A stretch of DNA of 64,000 nt from Planctomycetales bacterium (lineage in GTDB: Bacteria > Planctomycetota > Planctomycetia > Isosphaerales > Isosphaeraceae). Under the pieces are notes generated by a model. That model worked only from the letters and a program-made list of their open reading frames with translations, made no database searches and was not told where the DNA came from. The DNA is taken from positions 1-64,000 of the forward strand of contig DAIDKV010000204.1 in assembly GCA_027449865.1 (NCBI GenBank). The letters run 5' to 3'. A program made the position numbers and the translations under genes. This document shows, in pieces, positions 37,438 through 46,845 of the stretch. The number at the start of each line of letters is the position of its first letter. Position 1 is the stretch's first letter.

Positions 37438-38922
37438 ATGTTCGACGATCTACAAAAACGCCTCGGCTCGGCCATCCGCCGCTTCCGCGTCAGCGGCGTG
37501 CTGACCGAGGCCAACATGCGCGACGGCCTCCAGGAGGTCCGCAACGCCCTGCTCGAGGCCGACGTCCACTACAACGTCGTCCAGGAGTTCATGGCCCGCG
37601 TCTCCGACAAGGCCGTCGGAACCCAGGTGGTCAAGAGCATCCGGCCCGAGCAGCAGATCGTCAAGATCGTCCACGACGAGCTGGTCGAGCTGATGGGCCC
37701 GGCCGATCCCTCGATCCGATTCGAGAAATCCGGACCGACCATTCTCATGCTCTGCGGGTTGCAGGGCTCGGGCAAGACGACCACATGCGGAAAGCTCGCC
37801 CGACTCCTCGCCGCGCAGGAACGAAAGCCCCTGCTCGTCGCCGCCGACCTCCAGCGCCCCGCGGCCGTCGAGCAGCTCAAGGTGATCGGCGGCCAGCTCA
37901 ACGTTCCGGTCTTTACCCTCACCGGCTCGGATCCCGTCGCCGTTTGCCAGCAGGCCGTCGCCGAGGCCAACCGGACCGGCCGAGACACGGTGATCCTTGA
38001 CACCGCCGGTCGCCTTCACGTCGACGACGAGCTCATGGGCGAGCTCACCCAGATCGAGAAAAAGGTCAAGCCGCACCAGGTCTTCTTCGTCTGCGACGCC
38101 CTCACCGGCCAGGACGCCGTCTCCTCGGCCGCCGCCTTCAACGAGGCGCTCGAGCTCGACGGAGTGATCCTCACCAAGCTCGATGGCGACGCCCGAGGTG
38201 GTGCGGCACTCTCGGTCCGGCGAGTGACCGGCGTCCCGATCAAGTTCGTCGGCCAGGGGGAGAAGCTCGACCGCCTCGATTCCTTCGACCCCGAGCGGCT
38301 CGTCGGCCAGATGCTCGGCATGGGCGACATCGTCGGCCTGGTCGAGGCCGCCCAGACGGCCGTCGATGCCGAGGAAGCCCGAAAGCAACAGGAGAAGCTC
38401 GCCCGGGGCAAGTTTGACCTCGACGACTTCCGCCAGCAAATCATCAATATCAAGAAGATGGGGTCGATGCGGGAGATCCTCGGCAAGATCCCCGGCCTCA
38501 GCCAGATGATGGGCGCCGAATCCCTGAACGGAATGGAGCCCGACGAGGAGATCCGTCGGATCCAGGGAATGATCGACAGCATGACCCTGGCCGAGCGGCG
38601 CGATCCCGATCTGATCGATATCTCCCGCCGCCGCCGGATCGCCGCCGGCAGCGGCGTCGACCCCGCCGAGGTCTCGCAACTGGTCAAGCAGTTCGACGCG
38701 ATGGCCTCGATGGTCAAGCAAATGGCCCAGATGTCGATGATGGACAAGCTCCGGAACATCACCGCCCTGGGCCGGGTCGCTGCCGTCAACCCCGCCGCTC
38801 GGTTGCTGGCCCCCAAGGTCGGCACCGGCAAGCGGCTCTCCCCCAAGGAGCGGGAAAAGCTCCGGAAGCAGCGAGAAAAGGATGAGCGGCGCCGCCGTCG
38901 CGAGGAGCGCAACCGCCCGTGA
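37438..38922 (+). CDS. ffh: Signal recognition particle protein Ffh
   Basis: A 494-residue SRP54-type GTPase that binds 4.5S RNA and delivers ribosomes making membrane proteins to FtsY. The N domain is about 1-90; the G domain carries GLQGSGKTTT (G1, about 104-113), DTAGRLHVD (G3) and TKLDGDARGG (G4); the Met-rich M domain follows from about 320 (FDLDDFRQQIINIKKMGSM, MMDKLRNI). A basic tail (KQREKDERRRRREERNR) closes the protein. It heads the cluster ffh-rpsP-trmD-rplS, a common bacterial order. A near-consensus promoter lies upstream. Confidence 0.97.
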   Translation: MFDDLQKRLGSAIRRFRVSGVLTEANMRDGLQEVRNALLEADVHYNVVQEFMARVSDKAVGTQVVKSIRPEQQIVKIVHDELVELMGPADPSIRFEKSGPTILMLCGLQGSGKTTTCGKLARLLAAQERKPLLVAADLQRPAAVEQLKVIGGQLNVPVFTLTGSDPVAVCQQAVAEANRTGRDTVILDTAGRLHVDDELMGELTQIEKKVKPHQVFFVCDALTGQDAVSSAAAFNEALELDGVILTKLDGDARGGAALSVRRVTGVPIKFVGQGEKLDRLDSFDPERLVGQMLGMGDIVGLVEAAQTAVDAEEARKQQEKLARGKFDLDDFRQQIINIKKMGSMREILGKIPGLSQMMGAESLNGMEPDEEIRRIQGMIDSMTLAERRDPDLIDISRRRRIAAGSGVDPAEVSQLVKQFDAMASMVKQMAQMSMMDKLRNITALGRVAAVNPAARLLAPKVGTGKRLSPKEREKLRKQREKDERRRRREERNRP

Positions 38923-39062
38923 TTGCCCGGCCGTCGGCCGTCGGTCCGGTGCCCTCGGGTCAAGATCCCGCCGGGCTCTCCGCCGATCGTCGCTGTCTCG
39001 GGTTTCGAGGATCTGGATCGAAGTCAGTCGAGTCTCGTTATTGTGATACGAGGAGTCAGCGC

Positions 39063-39419
39063 GTGGTACGTATCCGCATGAAGTCCCTGGGGCGTCGGCA
39101 TCGCCCGTTCTTCCGCATCTGCGCCATCGATTCGAAACGGCCTCGCGACGGGCGGGCGATCGAGGAGCTGGGCCACTACGACCCGATGTCTCGTAACCCC
39201 GAGACCCAGACCGTCCTGAACGTCAGCCGGATCCGCTACTGGCTCTCCGTCGGCGCCCAGCCTTCGGACAAGGTCCAGGCGCTGCTCCGCCGGCACAAGG
39301 TCACCAAGCCGAAGCCCGGCGAGCCCTGGCAGGTCGAAACCCCGGCTCCGGCCGCGGCTCCGGCTCCTGTTTCGCCCGCGGCTCCGGCCCCGTCGGCCGA
39401 GGCCGTCCCGCTGTCTTGA
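39063..39419 (+). CDS. rpsP: 30S ribosomal protein S16
   Basis: A 118-residue protein. Residues 1 to about 83 are S16 (VRIRMKSLGRRHRPFFRICA, ELGHYDPM); the rest is an Ala/Pro-rich tail not found in most S16 proteins. The GTG start at 39063 has AGGAG seven bases upstream; other in-frame starts lie well before the conserved N-terminus. It is followed by trmD with a four-base overlap if TTG is the trmD start. Confidence 0.95.
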   Translation: MVRIRMKSLGRRHRPFFRICAIDSKRPRDGRAIEELGHYDPMSRNPETQTVLNVSRIRYWLSVGAQPSDKVQALLRRHKVTKPKPGEPWQVETPAPAAAPAPVSPAAPAPSAEAVPLS

Positions 39420-40117
39420 CCGATTCCGGAGGGGCCGACGTCTCGTCGCCGACCATGGCCGAAACGCCGACGCTCCGGATCGATGTACTGACCCTCTTCC
39501 CGGCGATCTTCGACGGGTTCCTGGGGGAGAGCATCGTCCGTCGGGCGATCGCCCGAGGGCTGGTCTCGATTGAGCGTCGCGATATCCGCGACTGGGCCGA
39601 GGGGAAGCACAAGCAGGTCGACGACCGTCCGTTCGGCGGCGGACCCGGGATGATCCTGATGGCCCCGCCCCTGGTCTCTGCCGTCGAGGCAGTCCGCGCC
39701 GAGGCCGAGCCCCCAGGACGGTTGATCTTCCTCTCGCCCCAGGGCCCTCGGCTCGATCAACGCAGGGTCGAGGAACTCGCCCGAGAGCCCCGGCTGGTCC
39801 TGGTCTGCGGCCGATACGAGGGCTTCGACGAGCGGATCATCCAAACCCTCCGTCCCGAGCTGCTCTCCATCGGCGACTACATTCTTTCCGGCGGCGAGGT
39901 CCCCGCCATGGTGGTGATGGACGCGGTGATCCGACTGATCCCAGGTGCCCTCGGCGACGCCCAGAGCGCTGTTGATGAATCCTTCGGACCCGACGGCGGA
40001 CTCGAATACCCGCAGTACACCCGGCCTCGACTCTTTCGCGACCTCGACGTCCCTGAGATCCTTCTCAGCGGCGACCACGCAGCCATCGCGGAATGGCGGC
40101 GGCAGAATCGACGATAG
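39416..40117 (+). CDS. trmD: tRNA (guanine-N1-)-methyltransferase TrmD
   Basis: A knotted SPOUT methyltransferase that makes m1G37 in tRNAs and prevents +1 frameshifting. Seen: RIDVLTLFPAIFDGF, the SAM-binding trefoil-knot segments LVCGRYEGFDERI and IGDYILSGGE, and FGGGPGMI. TTG at 39416 overlaps the rpsP stop (TTGA), suggesting coupling; ATG at 39455 is a possible alternative, giving 220 residues, but has no ribosome site. The gene rimM, which usually stands between rpsP and trmD, is absent. Confidence 0.95.
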   Translation: MTDSGGADVSSPTMAETPTLRIDVLTLFPAIFDGFLGESIVRRAIARGLVSIERRDIRDWAEGKHKQVDDRPFGGGPGMILMAPPLVSAVEAVRAEAEPPGRLIFLSPQGPRLDQRRVEELAREPRLVLVCGRYEGFDERIIQTLRPELLSIGDYILSGGEVPAMVVMDAVIRLIPGALGDAQSAVDESFGPDGGLEYPQYTRPRLFRDLDVPEILLSGDHAAIAEWRRQNRR

Positions 40118-40128
40118 GATTTGTTCCT

Positions 40129-40298
40129 GGTAATTGGTAATTTGTTATTTGTTCTTGGTTTCGGGGGGTGTTGAAATCGACCCGGCCGTCCTGGAGCGAC
40201 CGGTGATCGACCGACACAAGCCGGTTCGGCCCACCGGGGAAGAATACCAACGACTCATTGCCAATTACTAATTACCTATTACCAATAACCAAGAACAA
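40129..40298. repeat. AT-rich inverted modules between trmD and rplS
   Basis: TTGTTCTTGGTT at 40149-40160 is the exact reverse complement of AACCAAGAACAA at 40287-40298. Both arms are bordered by AT-rich stretches built from GGTAATTNGTAATT-like units (40129-40148; 40260-40286 on the other strand). The spacer in between has normal GC content. The arrangement resembles the ends of a small inserted element, or the stem of a long leader hairpin before rplS. Confidence 0.5.
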
Positions 40299-40312
40299 GA
40301 AAGGAAACGGTC

Positions 40313-40786
40313 ATGCAGAACCGGCTGCTCGACGTCGTGGAAAAATCCACGATGAAGTCGACGACCCCCAATTTCGAGATCGGCGACACGGTGGATGTGC
40401 ACGTCCGAATTCTCGAGGGAGACAAGGAGCGGATTCAGATCTTCAACGGCGTGGTGATCGGCCGTTCGGGGAGTGGGTCTCGCGAGATGTTCATCGTCCG
40501 CCGAATCGTGCAGGGCGAGGGTGTGGAGCGAAAGTTCCCCCTCCACTCGCCTCGGATCGCGGACATCGTGGTGAAGCGCTCGGGCAAGGTTCGCCGCGCC
40601 AAGCTGTACTACCTTCGTCAGCGGACGGGCAAGGCGGTCCGTCTCAAGGAGCGGTTCTCCAGCACGGCGGCGGCCGAGTCGAAGGCGGCCAAGACCGAAC
40701 GACGAGCCGCTCGCGCCGCGAAGAAGGCCGAGAAGGCTCGCGCCAAGGCCGAGGCCGCCAGTTCGGGAACAGGGGCCGGGGCCTGA
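40313..40786 (+). CDS. rplS: 50S ribosomal protein L19
   Basis: A 157-residue protein. The L19 domain covers about 1-117 ([50 protein letters not shown]). A 40-residue Ala/Lys-rich tail follows, probably RNA-binding. AAAGGAAA lies seven bases before the ATG. A strong hairpin follows the gene. The unusually long 195-base gap from trmD contains AT-rich inverted modules. Confidence 0.96.
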   Translation: MQNRLLDVVEKSTMKSTTPNFEIGDTVDVHVRILEGDKERIQIFNGVVIGRSGSGSREMFIVRRIVQGEGVERKFPLHSPRIADIVVKRSGKVRRAKLYYLRQRTGKAVRLKERFSSTAAAESKAAKTERRAARAAKKAEKARAKAEAASSGTGAGA

Positions 40787-40815
40787 GACCCCAGGCCCTT
40801 CCAGCACGGGAAGCC

Positions 40816-40852
40816 CAGGAGCCCGGGATGGATTCGATTCCCCCGGCTCCTG
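40816..40852. terminator. Bidirectional terminator-like hairpin after rplS
   Basis: CAGGAGCC at 40816-40823 pairs with GGCTCCTG at 40845-40852, extended inward by a GGG/CCC pairing after one mismatch. It lies 29 bases after the rplS stop and 33 bases after the end of the convergent ABC ATPase gene. Confidence 0.6.
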
Positions 40853-40885
40853 CTCCCCCTCTGGCGGTTCCTGATCCTGGGAGGC

Positions 40886-41599
40886 TCACCGACCGGTCAG
40901 GGCCGTCGCCGAGTAGTCGATGGTATCCGCCTCGGCAGTCCCGGCGAGCTGGCCATCCTGGATCTCGAGAACGAGATCCTCGGGCGTGATAAAACGACGG
41001 TCGTGGGTGACGATCACCAGAGTCGTTCCGGACGACTCCTGCAACTGGCGAAGGATCGTGTAAATCTCGTCGCCAGTCCGCGAGTCGAGTTCGCCGGTCG
41101 GCTCGTCGGCGAGGATCAACCGGGGGCTCTTGACCAGGGCCCTGGCGATCGCGACTCTTTGCTGCTCGCCTCCTGAGAGCTGATACGGGCGGTGGTCCAG
41201 CCGATCCGCGAGTCCGACCGAGGTCAGCAGTTCCGCGGCCCGGGACCGCTGCGCGGCCGTCACGCCTCTCGGCAGGAACGGTACCAGCACATTTTGAAGA
41301 ACTGTCAGGTTGCTGATCAGGTTGAACGCCTGGAAGATGAAGCCGATCTGCTCGCGACGATAGGCGTTTTGCTGGGCCTCCGACATCCCGGTAAGACTCT
41401 GGCCATCCACGAGAATCTCTCCCGTGGTTGGCCGGTCCAGGGCGCCCAGCAGGTAGAGAAGCGAGCTTTTGCCCGACCCGCTCGGTCCGACGATGAATGC
41501 GAACCGTCCCCGATCGATCCGGCAACTAATCCCACGCAACGCTTCGACCCATCGGCTCCCGCTCCGGTACGACTTGTGGACATTCCGCACGTCGATCAT
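40886..41599 (-). CDS. ABC transporter ATP-binding protein (MacB/LolD type)
   Basis: A 237-residue ATPase with intact motifs: Walker A GPSGSGKS (38-45), Q-loop FQAFNL, signature LSGGEQQR (141-148), Walker B LILADEPT with Glu166, and H-loop VTHD. Sequence class is that of LolD/MacB/FtsE, which power lipoprotein release or mechanotransmission rather than classical transport. It lies 126 bases downstream of a matching FtsX-like permease gene, its likely partner. ATG at 41599 has GAGGA eight bases upstream; the longer reading frame is not conserved. Confidence 0.92.
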   Translation of the reverse strand: MIDVRNVHKSYRSGSRWVEALRGISCRIDRGRFAFIVGPSGSGKSSLLYLLGALDRPTTGEILVDGQSLTGMSEAQQNAYRREQIGFIFQAFNLISNLTVLQNVLVPFLPRGVTAAQRSRAAELLTSVGLADRLDHRPYQLSGGEQQRVAIARALVKSPRLILADEPTGELDSRTGDEIYTILRQLQESSGTTLVIVTHDRRFITPEDLVLEIQDGQLAGTAEADTIDYSATALTGR

Positions 41600-41725
41600 C
41601 GGGAGTCCTCGGTTTCGAGACTCAGCGGGGATCGCGGTGTGAGGCGATTCCGGCCGGCCGTATTCTCTGGCCATCGGTGGCTTCCTCCACGAGTCGACGT
41701 CCATTATCTTCTCGATCCATCCACA

Positions 41726-42934
41726 TCAATGCGAGCCGAGGCGGATCGCTTCCATTGGGACAAGCCGGGCGGCTCGCCAGGCCGGGTAGAGCCCGCCCAG
41801 CGTTCCGGTCGCCAGCGAAAGACCAATCCCGATTGCCCAGAGCGAGGGTGTCATCCCTAGTTGGAGACCGCCACCGGCGAGAAAGTGATTGGCGACCGTC
41901 GCGCCGCCCCAGGCCAGGAGACAGCCCACCAGGCCAGCCAGGATTCCCAGAAACGCACTCTCCAGGGTCACCAACGCCAGGATGTTCCCCTGCGACCAGC
42001 CATTGGTTCGCAGCACTCCGAACTCGGCGAATCGCTCGGTCGTGCTCATCAGCATGGTGTTGACGATCCCCACCACCCCGACCAGGAGGGCCAGGCTGAC
42101 GGTCATGAGCAGGAAGGTATCGATCTGTCCCATCAGTGTGCCGAAGCTTGCCTGAGCCTCGCCCATGCTTCGGGCATCAAAGCCAGGGTGGGATTTCTCG
42201 ATCCCGGCGATCAGGGCGTCGTTCCGGGCCGGATCCTTTCCCTCGACATAGATGCACGAGAGCGACCCCTCGGGCCGGTACAGGACCTGTCTCGCGGTCT
42301 TGATGTCCATCACAATCACGACGTCGAGCAGCATCGAGCCCGTCTCGTAGATCCCAACAATCTGGAAGGGCTTGCCGCCGATTTTCAGAGAGTCGCCCAC
42401 CTTCCTCGGCTGCCCGTTGGCGCCAGGGTATTCTCGGGCGATCTTCCGGCTAATCACGATGTTCGACTTCCCCTCGTCGCCTGGCTGAAGAAACCGCCCC
42501 TCGCCGTGATCGCGCAGAGCCTTCGGGAAAATGGCGCTGTGGAGTCCCTGGTGCGAGGCGATCTCCTGCCCAGCGATGACCGGCTGGTCGAGAATCGACA
42601 TCGCTTTTCCCTTGACCATCCCAGCAATCATCCCCTGGCCCTCAACCGGGGGCGCGACGCCCCAGACCTCGGGGGCGACCGCGTGAATGTCCGGTATCTT
42701 CCGGAGGTCGTCGGCCAGCGAGGCCGGGACGTGACTCAGCACCGGGCTGATTGCGTTGTCGTTCAGGACGATCACGCCTTCGATCCCGCCGAGCGTGTCG
42801 CCGACCAGATCTCGCAGGCTGTTGGAGAGGGTGAAGAGACCGAGGACGCCAAGGACCGGGATCGAAAGGCCAATCAGGGCGAGCACGGTCCGGATCGGGC
42901 GGGTCAAGAGGTTACGCCAGGCGAATATACCCAT
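41726..42934 (-). CDS. ABC transporter permease (FtsX/MacB-like)
   Basis: A 402-residue permease with one N-terminal transmembrane helix (about 15-37), a periplasmic MacB-type domain (about 40-270) and three C-terminal helices (about 275-300, 325-350, 365-385). FAWRNLLTRPIRTVLALIG and the C-terminal GGLYPAWRAARLVPMEAIR are typical of this family. With the ATPase encoded next it would form a dimeric MacB/LolCDE-type complex; no membrane-fusion protein is adjacent. ATG at 42934 directly follows an in-frame TTG; AGGGA lies 11 bases before it. Confidence 0.9.
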   Translation of the reverse strand: MGIFAWRNLLTRPIRTVLALIGLSIPVLGVLGLFTLSNSLRDLVGDTLGGIEGVIVLNDNAISPVLSHVPASLADDLRKIPDIHAVAPEVWGVAPPVEGQGMIAGMVKGKAMSILDQPVIAGQEIASHQGLHSAIFPKALRDHGEGRFLQPGDEGKSNIVISRKIAREYPGANGQPRKVGDSLKIGGKPFQIVGIYETGSMLLDVVIVMDIKTARQVLYRPEGSLSCIYVEGKDPARNDALIAGIEKSHPGFDARSMGEAQASFGTLMGQIDTFLLMTVSLALLVGVVGIVNTMLMSTTERFAEFGVLRTNGWSQGNILALVTLESAFLGILAGLVGCLLAWGGATVANHFLAGGGLQLGMTPSLWAIGIGLSLATGTLGGLYPAWRAARLVPMEAIRLGSH

Positions 42935-43248
42935 CAACGGGGTCCCTGAACGTCCACGAATCAGGCGGTTCGCCCCATCGGCGACCGGCTCATCGACAGG
43001 ATCAAGATAACTCTCGGCATGGAGGCCGTGCCGTACAGTGAATTATAGTAGCCGGCGGCCAATCGCCCAAGTCGAGGATCGACCGGGGCCTGATCACGAT
43101 GGCAGGCCGGGGCCTGGTTCGCTCGTTCGCCGCCCCGAATGGCAAACCTCCGCGCCCGGGACGTCGGGCGACCCAGAGGGCGGTGGTCCTGTTCCTCACC
43201 AGGGGATGGGAGAGCGGATGGGCTCTCCCAGTCGCTCCCCCTCTCGAA
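42935..43248. other. Intergenic region between tex and the ABC permease
   Basis: No gene seen. It should contain the end of the tex transcript and the promoter of the permease gene. A 9-base-arm hairpin is at 43207-43230; otherwise nothing distinctive was found. Confidence 0.5.
43207..43230 (-). terminator. Hairpin after tex
   Basis: TGGGAGAGC at 43207-43215 pairs perfectly with GCTCTCCCA at 43222-43230 around a six-base loop, 18 bases past the tex stop. No T run follows on the minus strand. Confidence 0.45.
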
Positions 43249-46200
43249 TTACTCAGCGCCCGGGGGCGTTTCCTCGCCCTGGTGTCCGGTGACCTCGGGA
43301 GTCTGAGTTGAGTGGATTTGCTCGGCGGAAGGCGGCGTCTCGGAGCTTGCTGGGGATTCGGGGCCCTCGGACCGAGCTTCCCAGAGCTGTTTAAGCTGTC
43401 CGAAGGTCCGAAGCGGGACGTTGCCGGCCAGCGCGTCCTTGGAAAGCGGAGCGGGCGGGGCGCTGGGGCGCGAAGGGCGGGGCGCTGGACGTGGGGTCGG
43501 GCCGCGATCGCGATCGCCACGCTGGGATCCGCCACCCCCTTGCCCGTAGGAGCCGCCTCGGGGACCGGCGGGTCGGCCGTGTCCGGTGCGCGCCGCCGCG
43601 GAGTCATGGCCGCGGGGACCACTGGGTGTCGGCCCTCGTTCGGGCCGACGCGTGGGCGCCTCGGCCAGAGTGGAGACGGGCGGAGCGCCCACTGGTGGAG
43701 AAGTCAAAGCCGAGCCGGGCGGACGCGGACCGCGACCGCCCGCGCGACGACCCTGACCGCGGGCCTGCTCTCGGTTTGGATCGCGGGGCTCACCGCCACG
43801 ACGACCGCCCCCGCCCTGGGGACCCCGATTGCGCTCGGTCCCTGGCTTGACCATCGTCAGCGAAACGCGCTTCCTTTCCTGGTCGACCCCCATCACCCAG
43901 ACAGTCACCACGTCGCCGACGCTCACCACATCGTGGGGGCTCTTGACGTATCGGTTGGCGAGCTGGCTGATGTGGACGAGTCCCGAGTCCTTCAGGCCAA
44001 TGTCAACGAACGCCCCGAAGTCGACGACGTTAAGCACCGTTCCCTTGAGTTCCATCCCGGCCGCGAGGTCTTCAAGCTTGAGCACGCCCTTCTTGAAGAT
44101 GGGCTTCGGGAGGTCGTCGCGTGGGTCACGCTCGGGGCGTCCCAGCGCCTCGACGATGTCGCGGAGGGTGAACTCGCCCAGACCGAGCTCGGCCGCGAGT
44201 GCGGGGATATCGGTTTCGGCAAGCCGGGCCTGGAGCTCGGGGAGTCGGGTCTTGTCTCGAACCACGTCGGTCGCATACCCGAATCGTTCGAGTAGCCGGG
44301 TTGCCGCCTCGTAGCTCTCGGGGTGAATCCAGGTTCGGTCGAGCGGATCCTCACCGTCCGTCAGCTTGAGGAAACCGGCCGCCTGGGTGAAGGTCGCGGG
44401 ACCAATCCCCTCGACCTGCATCAACTGTTCGCGGCGAGCGAACGGTCCGTGGTCCTTTCGGTAATCGAAGATCCGGCGGGCCGTCAACTGGTTCAACCCC
44501 GAGACGTGCCGGAGCAGCGAGACGCTCGCCGTGTTCAGATCCACGCCGACGAAATTGACGCAACTCGCGATGACCGCTTCGAGGGTCTCCTTGAGCTGCT
44601 TCGGGTTCACGTCGTGCTGATAGAGACCAACGCCGATATTCTGCGGCTCGATCTTGACCAGTTCCGAGAGCGGATCCTGAAGCCGACGACCAATCGAGAT
44701 GGTGCTGCGCAACGTGGCGTCGTGCTCGGCGAGTTCCTCGCGGCCGACCTGGCTGGTTGAATAGACGCTCGCACCGGCCTCGTTGACGATCACATAGGCA
44801 AGCTGGGCAAGCTGGACGTCAGCGGGATGGGGCTGAGGCGGCAATTGTGGAGGCGGCGGTCCGGCGGGACCCTTGCCGCGACCCCGTCCTCGCTCCGACT
44901 TCCCTCCCGATTTTCCGGGACGAGGCGGACGTCCCGAGGTGGCGGGAGGCGTGGCCACCGGTGCGCCCCCACTCTCCTCGTGCGGGGTCTCGGTCGAGTC
45001 CGCGGGAGTCGGAAGGTGGTCGCTGGTCACCGTCGTCTCGACCGGTCCTGATTCCACCGGATGTTCGGCGATCGCCTCGGCCGAGACCGCCTCGGCAATC
45101 GAAGCCTCGGCCACGGCCGGCTCCTCGGATTCCCAGTCGTCGGGTACGGTGAATGGCTCGGCGGACGGAGTCTCGGCCTCGGGCTCTGGACCGGACGCGG
45201 ACGAAGCATGGTCTCCGGCCGGAGGCGGAGGAACTTCCGAATCGAGTGTTCCGGTGGCGAGAGAGGAAACCGGCGCCGGTGCTTCGCCCGGGTCCGCTGG
45301 CTCGACGACTTCCTCACCGGGTTCGGGAGCACCGCCGGTGATCGGCGGAAGCATTTCGACCGGAGCCTCCGAGGTTGCCGCCGCGTGCGACTGTTCTTCC
45401 GCGTGCGCGTTGATCCCGTCGCCGTTGCCCGTCGCAACCTCGACAATCTCTTCCTGCGAGGCCTCCTGAGGCTCCGTCGGCGTCGGTTCGTTCGTCGCCT
45501 CGATCACTGGGGCCGGGTCCTCAACCGGGTGCGCCCCGGTCAACGGAGAGGCCTCGGCGCTCCCTGAGGACTCGGTCCATCCCGATTCCGCGGGGGCTTC
45601 AACGCCCTCGGCGGGGAGGTCTTCTCCCTGGCTGAATCGGGTTCCCTCGGCGATGATCTCGGCGATCAGTTCCTCGGTCTCCCGGCAGGCAGTCCCGTTC
45701 CCGATGGCGACCACTCCGACGCCGTGCTTGCCAACCAGATCCTTGAGCGCGACCTTGGCCTCGGAGCGTCGATTGGCGGGTGGATGGGGATAGATCACAA
45801 CCTGATCGAGAAGCTGGCCGCTGGGATCCAGCACGGCCACCTTGCATCCGCTCTTGAATCCTGGGTCGATCGCCATGACGACCTGCTTGGGGATCGGCGG
45901 CTGCAGAAGCAGGCTGCCGAGGTTCCGGGCGAAGACCTCAACGGCGTGCTTCTCGGCGGCCTCGGTCAGGTCGCGTCGGACCTCCCGTTCCATGCTGGGA
46001 AGGATCAGACGGTCGAGGGCGTCGATGGCCGCGGCGTGGAAGAGGTCGTGCTGCGGGTGGGCTTCCAGGGGGAGTTGCCCAAAGAGCGCCGCCTCCACGT
46101 CGGGCCTGGAGACCTCGAGCTTGACCTTCAGCGGACCCTCCTTGTCGCCCCGGTTGATCGCAAGCACGCGGTGCGGAGGTATCTGCGAGACCGGCTCGGT

Positions 46201-46845
46201 GTAGTCGAAGTAATCGCGGTAGTCGAGCCCCTGACCCTCGGGAATCTCTCCCTTGCTGGTAACGATCTTCCCGGTGCGCCAGACGACCTTGCGAACGGCG
46301 TCGCGTACGGTCGCCATCTCGCTGATCGCCTCAGCGAGGATGTGTCCGACTCCCTCCAGCACCTTCTCGACCGAGTCCACTCCCGATTCGGGATTCAGGA
46401 ACTCCGCGGCGGCGCTCGGGAGGTCGGTCAGGGTTTCGTCTCGGGTCCAGACCCGAAGCGCCAACGGCTCGAGGCCCCGTTCGCGGGCATCGGAGGCCTT
46501 GGTCCGCTTCTTCGGCTTGAACGGGAGGTAGAGATCTTCAAGCCGCTTCGGGTTGTCGGCCGAGCGGATGGCCGCGGCAAGTTCCGGCTCCAGCTTCCCC
46601 TGGGCCTCAATGGCCTTGAGGATGGTTTCCTTCCGCTCGGCGAGCTCGCGGAGGCGCTGCACCCGAAGCTGGATCTCTCGGATCGTCACTTCGTTGAGGT
46701 TGCCGGTCCGTTCTTTGCGATAACGCGTGATGAACGGGACCGTGTTCCCCTCGTCGAGGAGCTGGACGACGCTCTCGACTTGCACGCGACGGATCTGCAA
46801 GTCCTGCGCTATGCGCCCCAAATCGACCGGGATGGGGTTGTCCAT
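43249..46845 (-). CDS. tex: Tex-family RNA-binding protein with large insertion and long tail
   Basis: A 1198-residue Tex protein; usual length is about 720-780. The N-terminal helical part and HTH (1 to about 310) and the YqgF/RNase H-like domain (VVMAIDPGFKSGCKVAVLD from 322) are normal up to residue 401. A Glu/Pro/Ala/Ser-rich segment of about 275 residues (402-676) then interrupts the YqgF domain, which resumes at LAYVIVNEAGASVYS. The helix-hairpin-helix and S1 domains (GTVLNVVDFGAFVDIGLKDS, about 970-1040) follow, then a Gly/Arg/Pro-rich tail of about 155 residues. Tex binds RNA polymerase and nucleic acid and affects transcription. ATG at 46845 begins the conserved N-terminus. Confidence 0.93.
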   Translation of the reverse strand: MDNPIPVDLGRIAQDLQIRRVQVESVVQLLDEGNTVPFITRYRKERTGNLNEVTIREIQLRVQRLRELAERKETILKAIEAQGKLEPELAAAIRSADNPKRLEDLYLPFKPKKRTKASDARERGLEPLALRVWTRDETLTDLPSAAAEFLNPESGVDSVEKVLEGVGHILAEAISEMATVRDAVRKVVWRTGKIVTSKGEIPEGQGLDYRDYFDYTEPVSQIPPHRVLAINRGDKEGPLKVKLEVSRPDVEAALFGQLPLEAHPQHDLFHAAAIDALDRLILPSMEREVRRDLTEAAEKHAVEVFARNLGSLLLQPPIPKQVVMAIDPGFKSGCKVAVLDPSGQLLDQVVIYPHPPANRRSEAKVALKDLVGKHGVGVVAIGNGTACRETEELIAEIIAEGTRFSQGEDLPAEGVEAPAESGWTESSGSAEASPLTGAHPVEDPAPVIEATNEPTPTEPQEASQEEIVEVATGNGDGINAHAEEQSHAAATSEAPVEMLPPITGGAPEPGEEVVEPADPGEAPAPVSSLATGTLDSEVPPPPAGDHASSASGPEPEAETPSAEPFTVPDDWESEEPAVAEASIAEAVSAEAIAEHPVESGPVETTVTSDHLPTPADSTETPHEESGGAPVATPPATSGRPPRPGKSGGKSERGRGRGKGPAGPPPPQLPPQPHPADVQLAQLAYVIVNEAGASVYSTSQVGREELAEHDATLRSTISIGRRLQDPLSELVKIEPQNIGVGLYQHDVNPKQLKETLEAVIASCVNFVGVDLNTASVSLLRHVSGLNQLTARRIFDYRKDHGPFARREQLMQVEGIGPATFTQAAGFLKLTDGEDPLDRTWIHPESYEAATRLLERFGYATDVVRDKTRLPELQARLAETDIPALAAELGLGEFTLRDIVEALGRPERDPRDDLPKPIFKKGVLKLEDLAAGMELKGTVLNVVDFGAFVDIGLKDSGLVHISQLANRYVKSPHDVVSVGDVVTVWVMGVDQERKRVSLTMVKPGTERNRGPQGGGGRRGGEPRDPNREQARGQGRRAGGRGPRPPGSALTSPPVGAPPVSTLAEAPTRRPERGPTPSGPRGHDSAAARTGHGRPAGPRGGSYGQGGGGSQRGDRDRGPTPRPAPRPSRPSAPPAPLSKDALAGNVPLRTFGQLKQLWEARSEGPESPASSETPPSAEQIHSTQTPEVTGHQGEETPPGAE

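Noticed and set aside
37450-38721. A 423-codon open frame opposite ffh
   Set aside because: Mirror of conserved Ffh codons.
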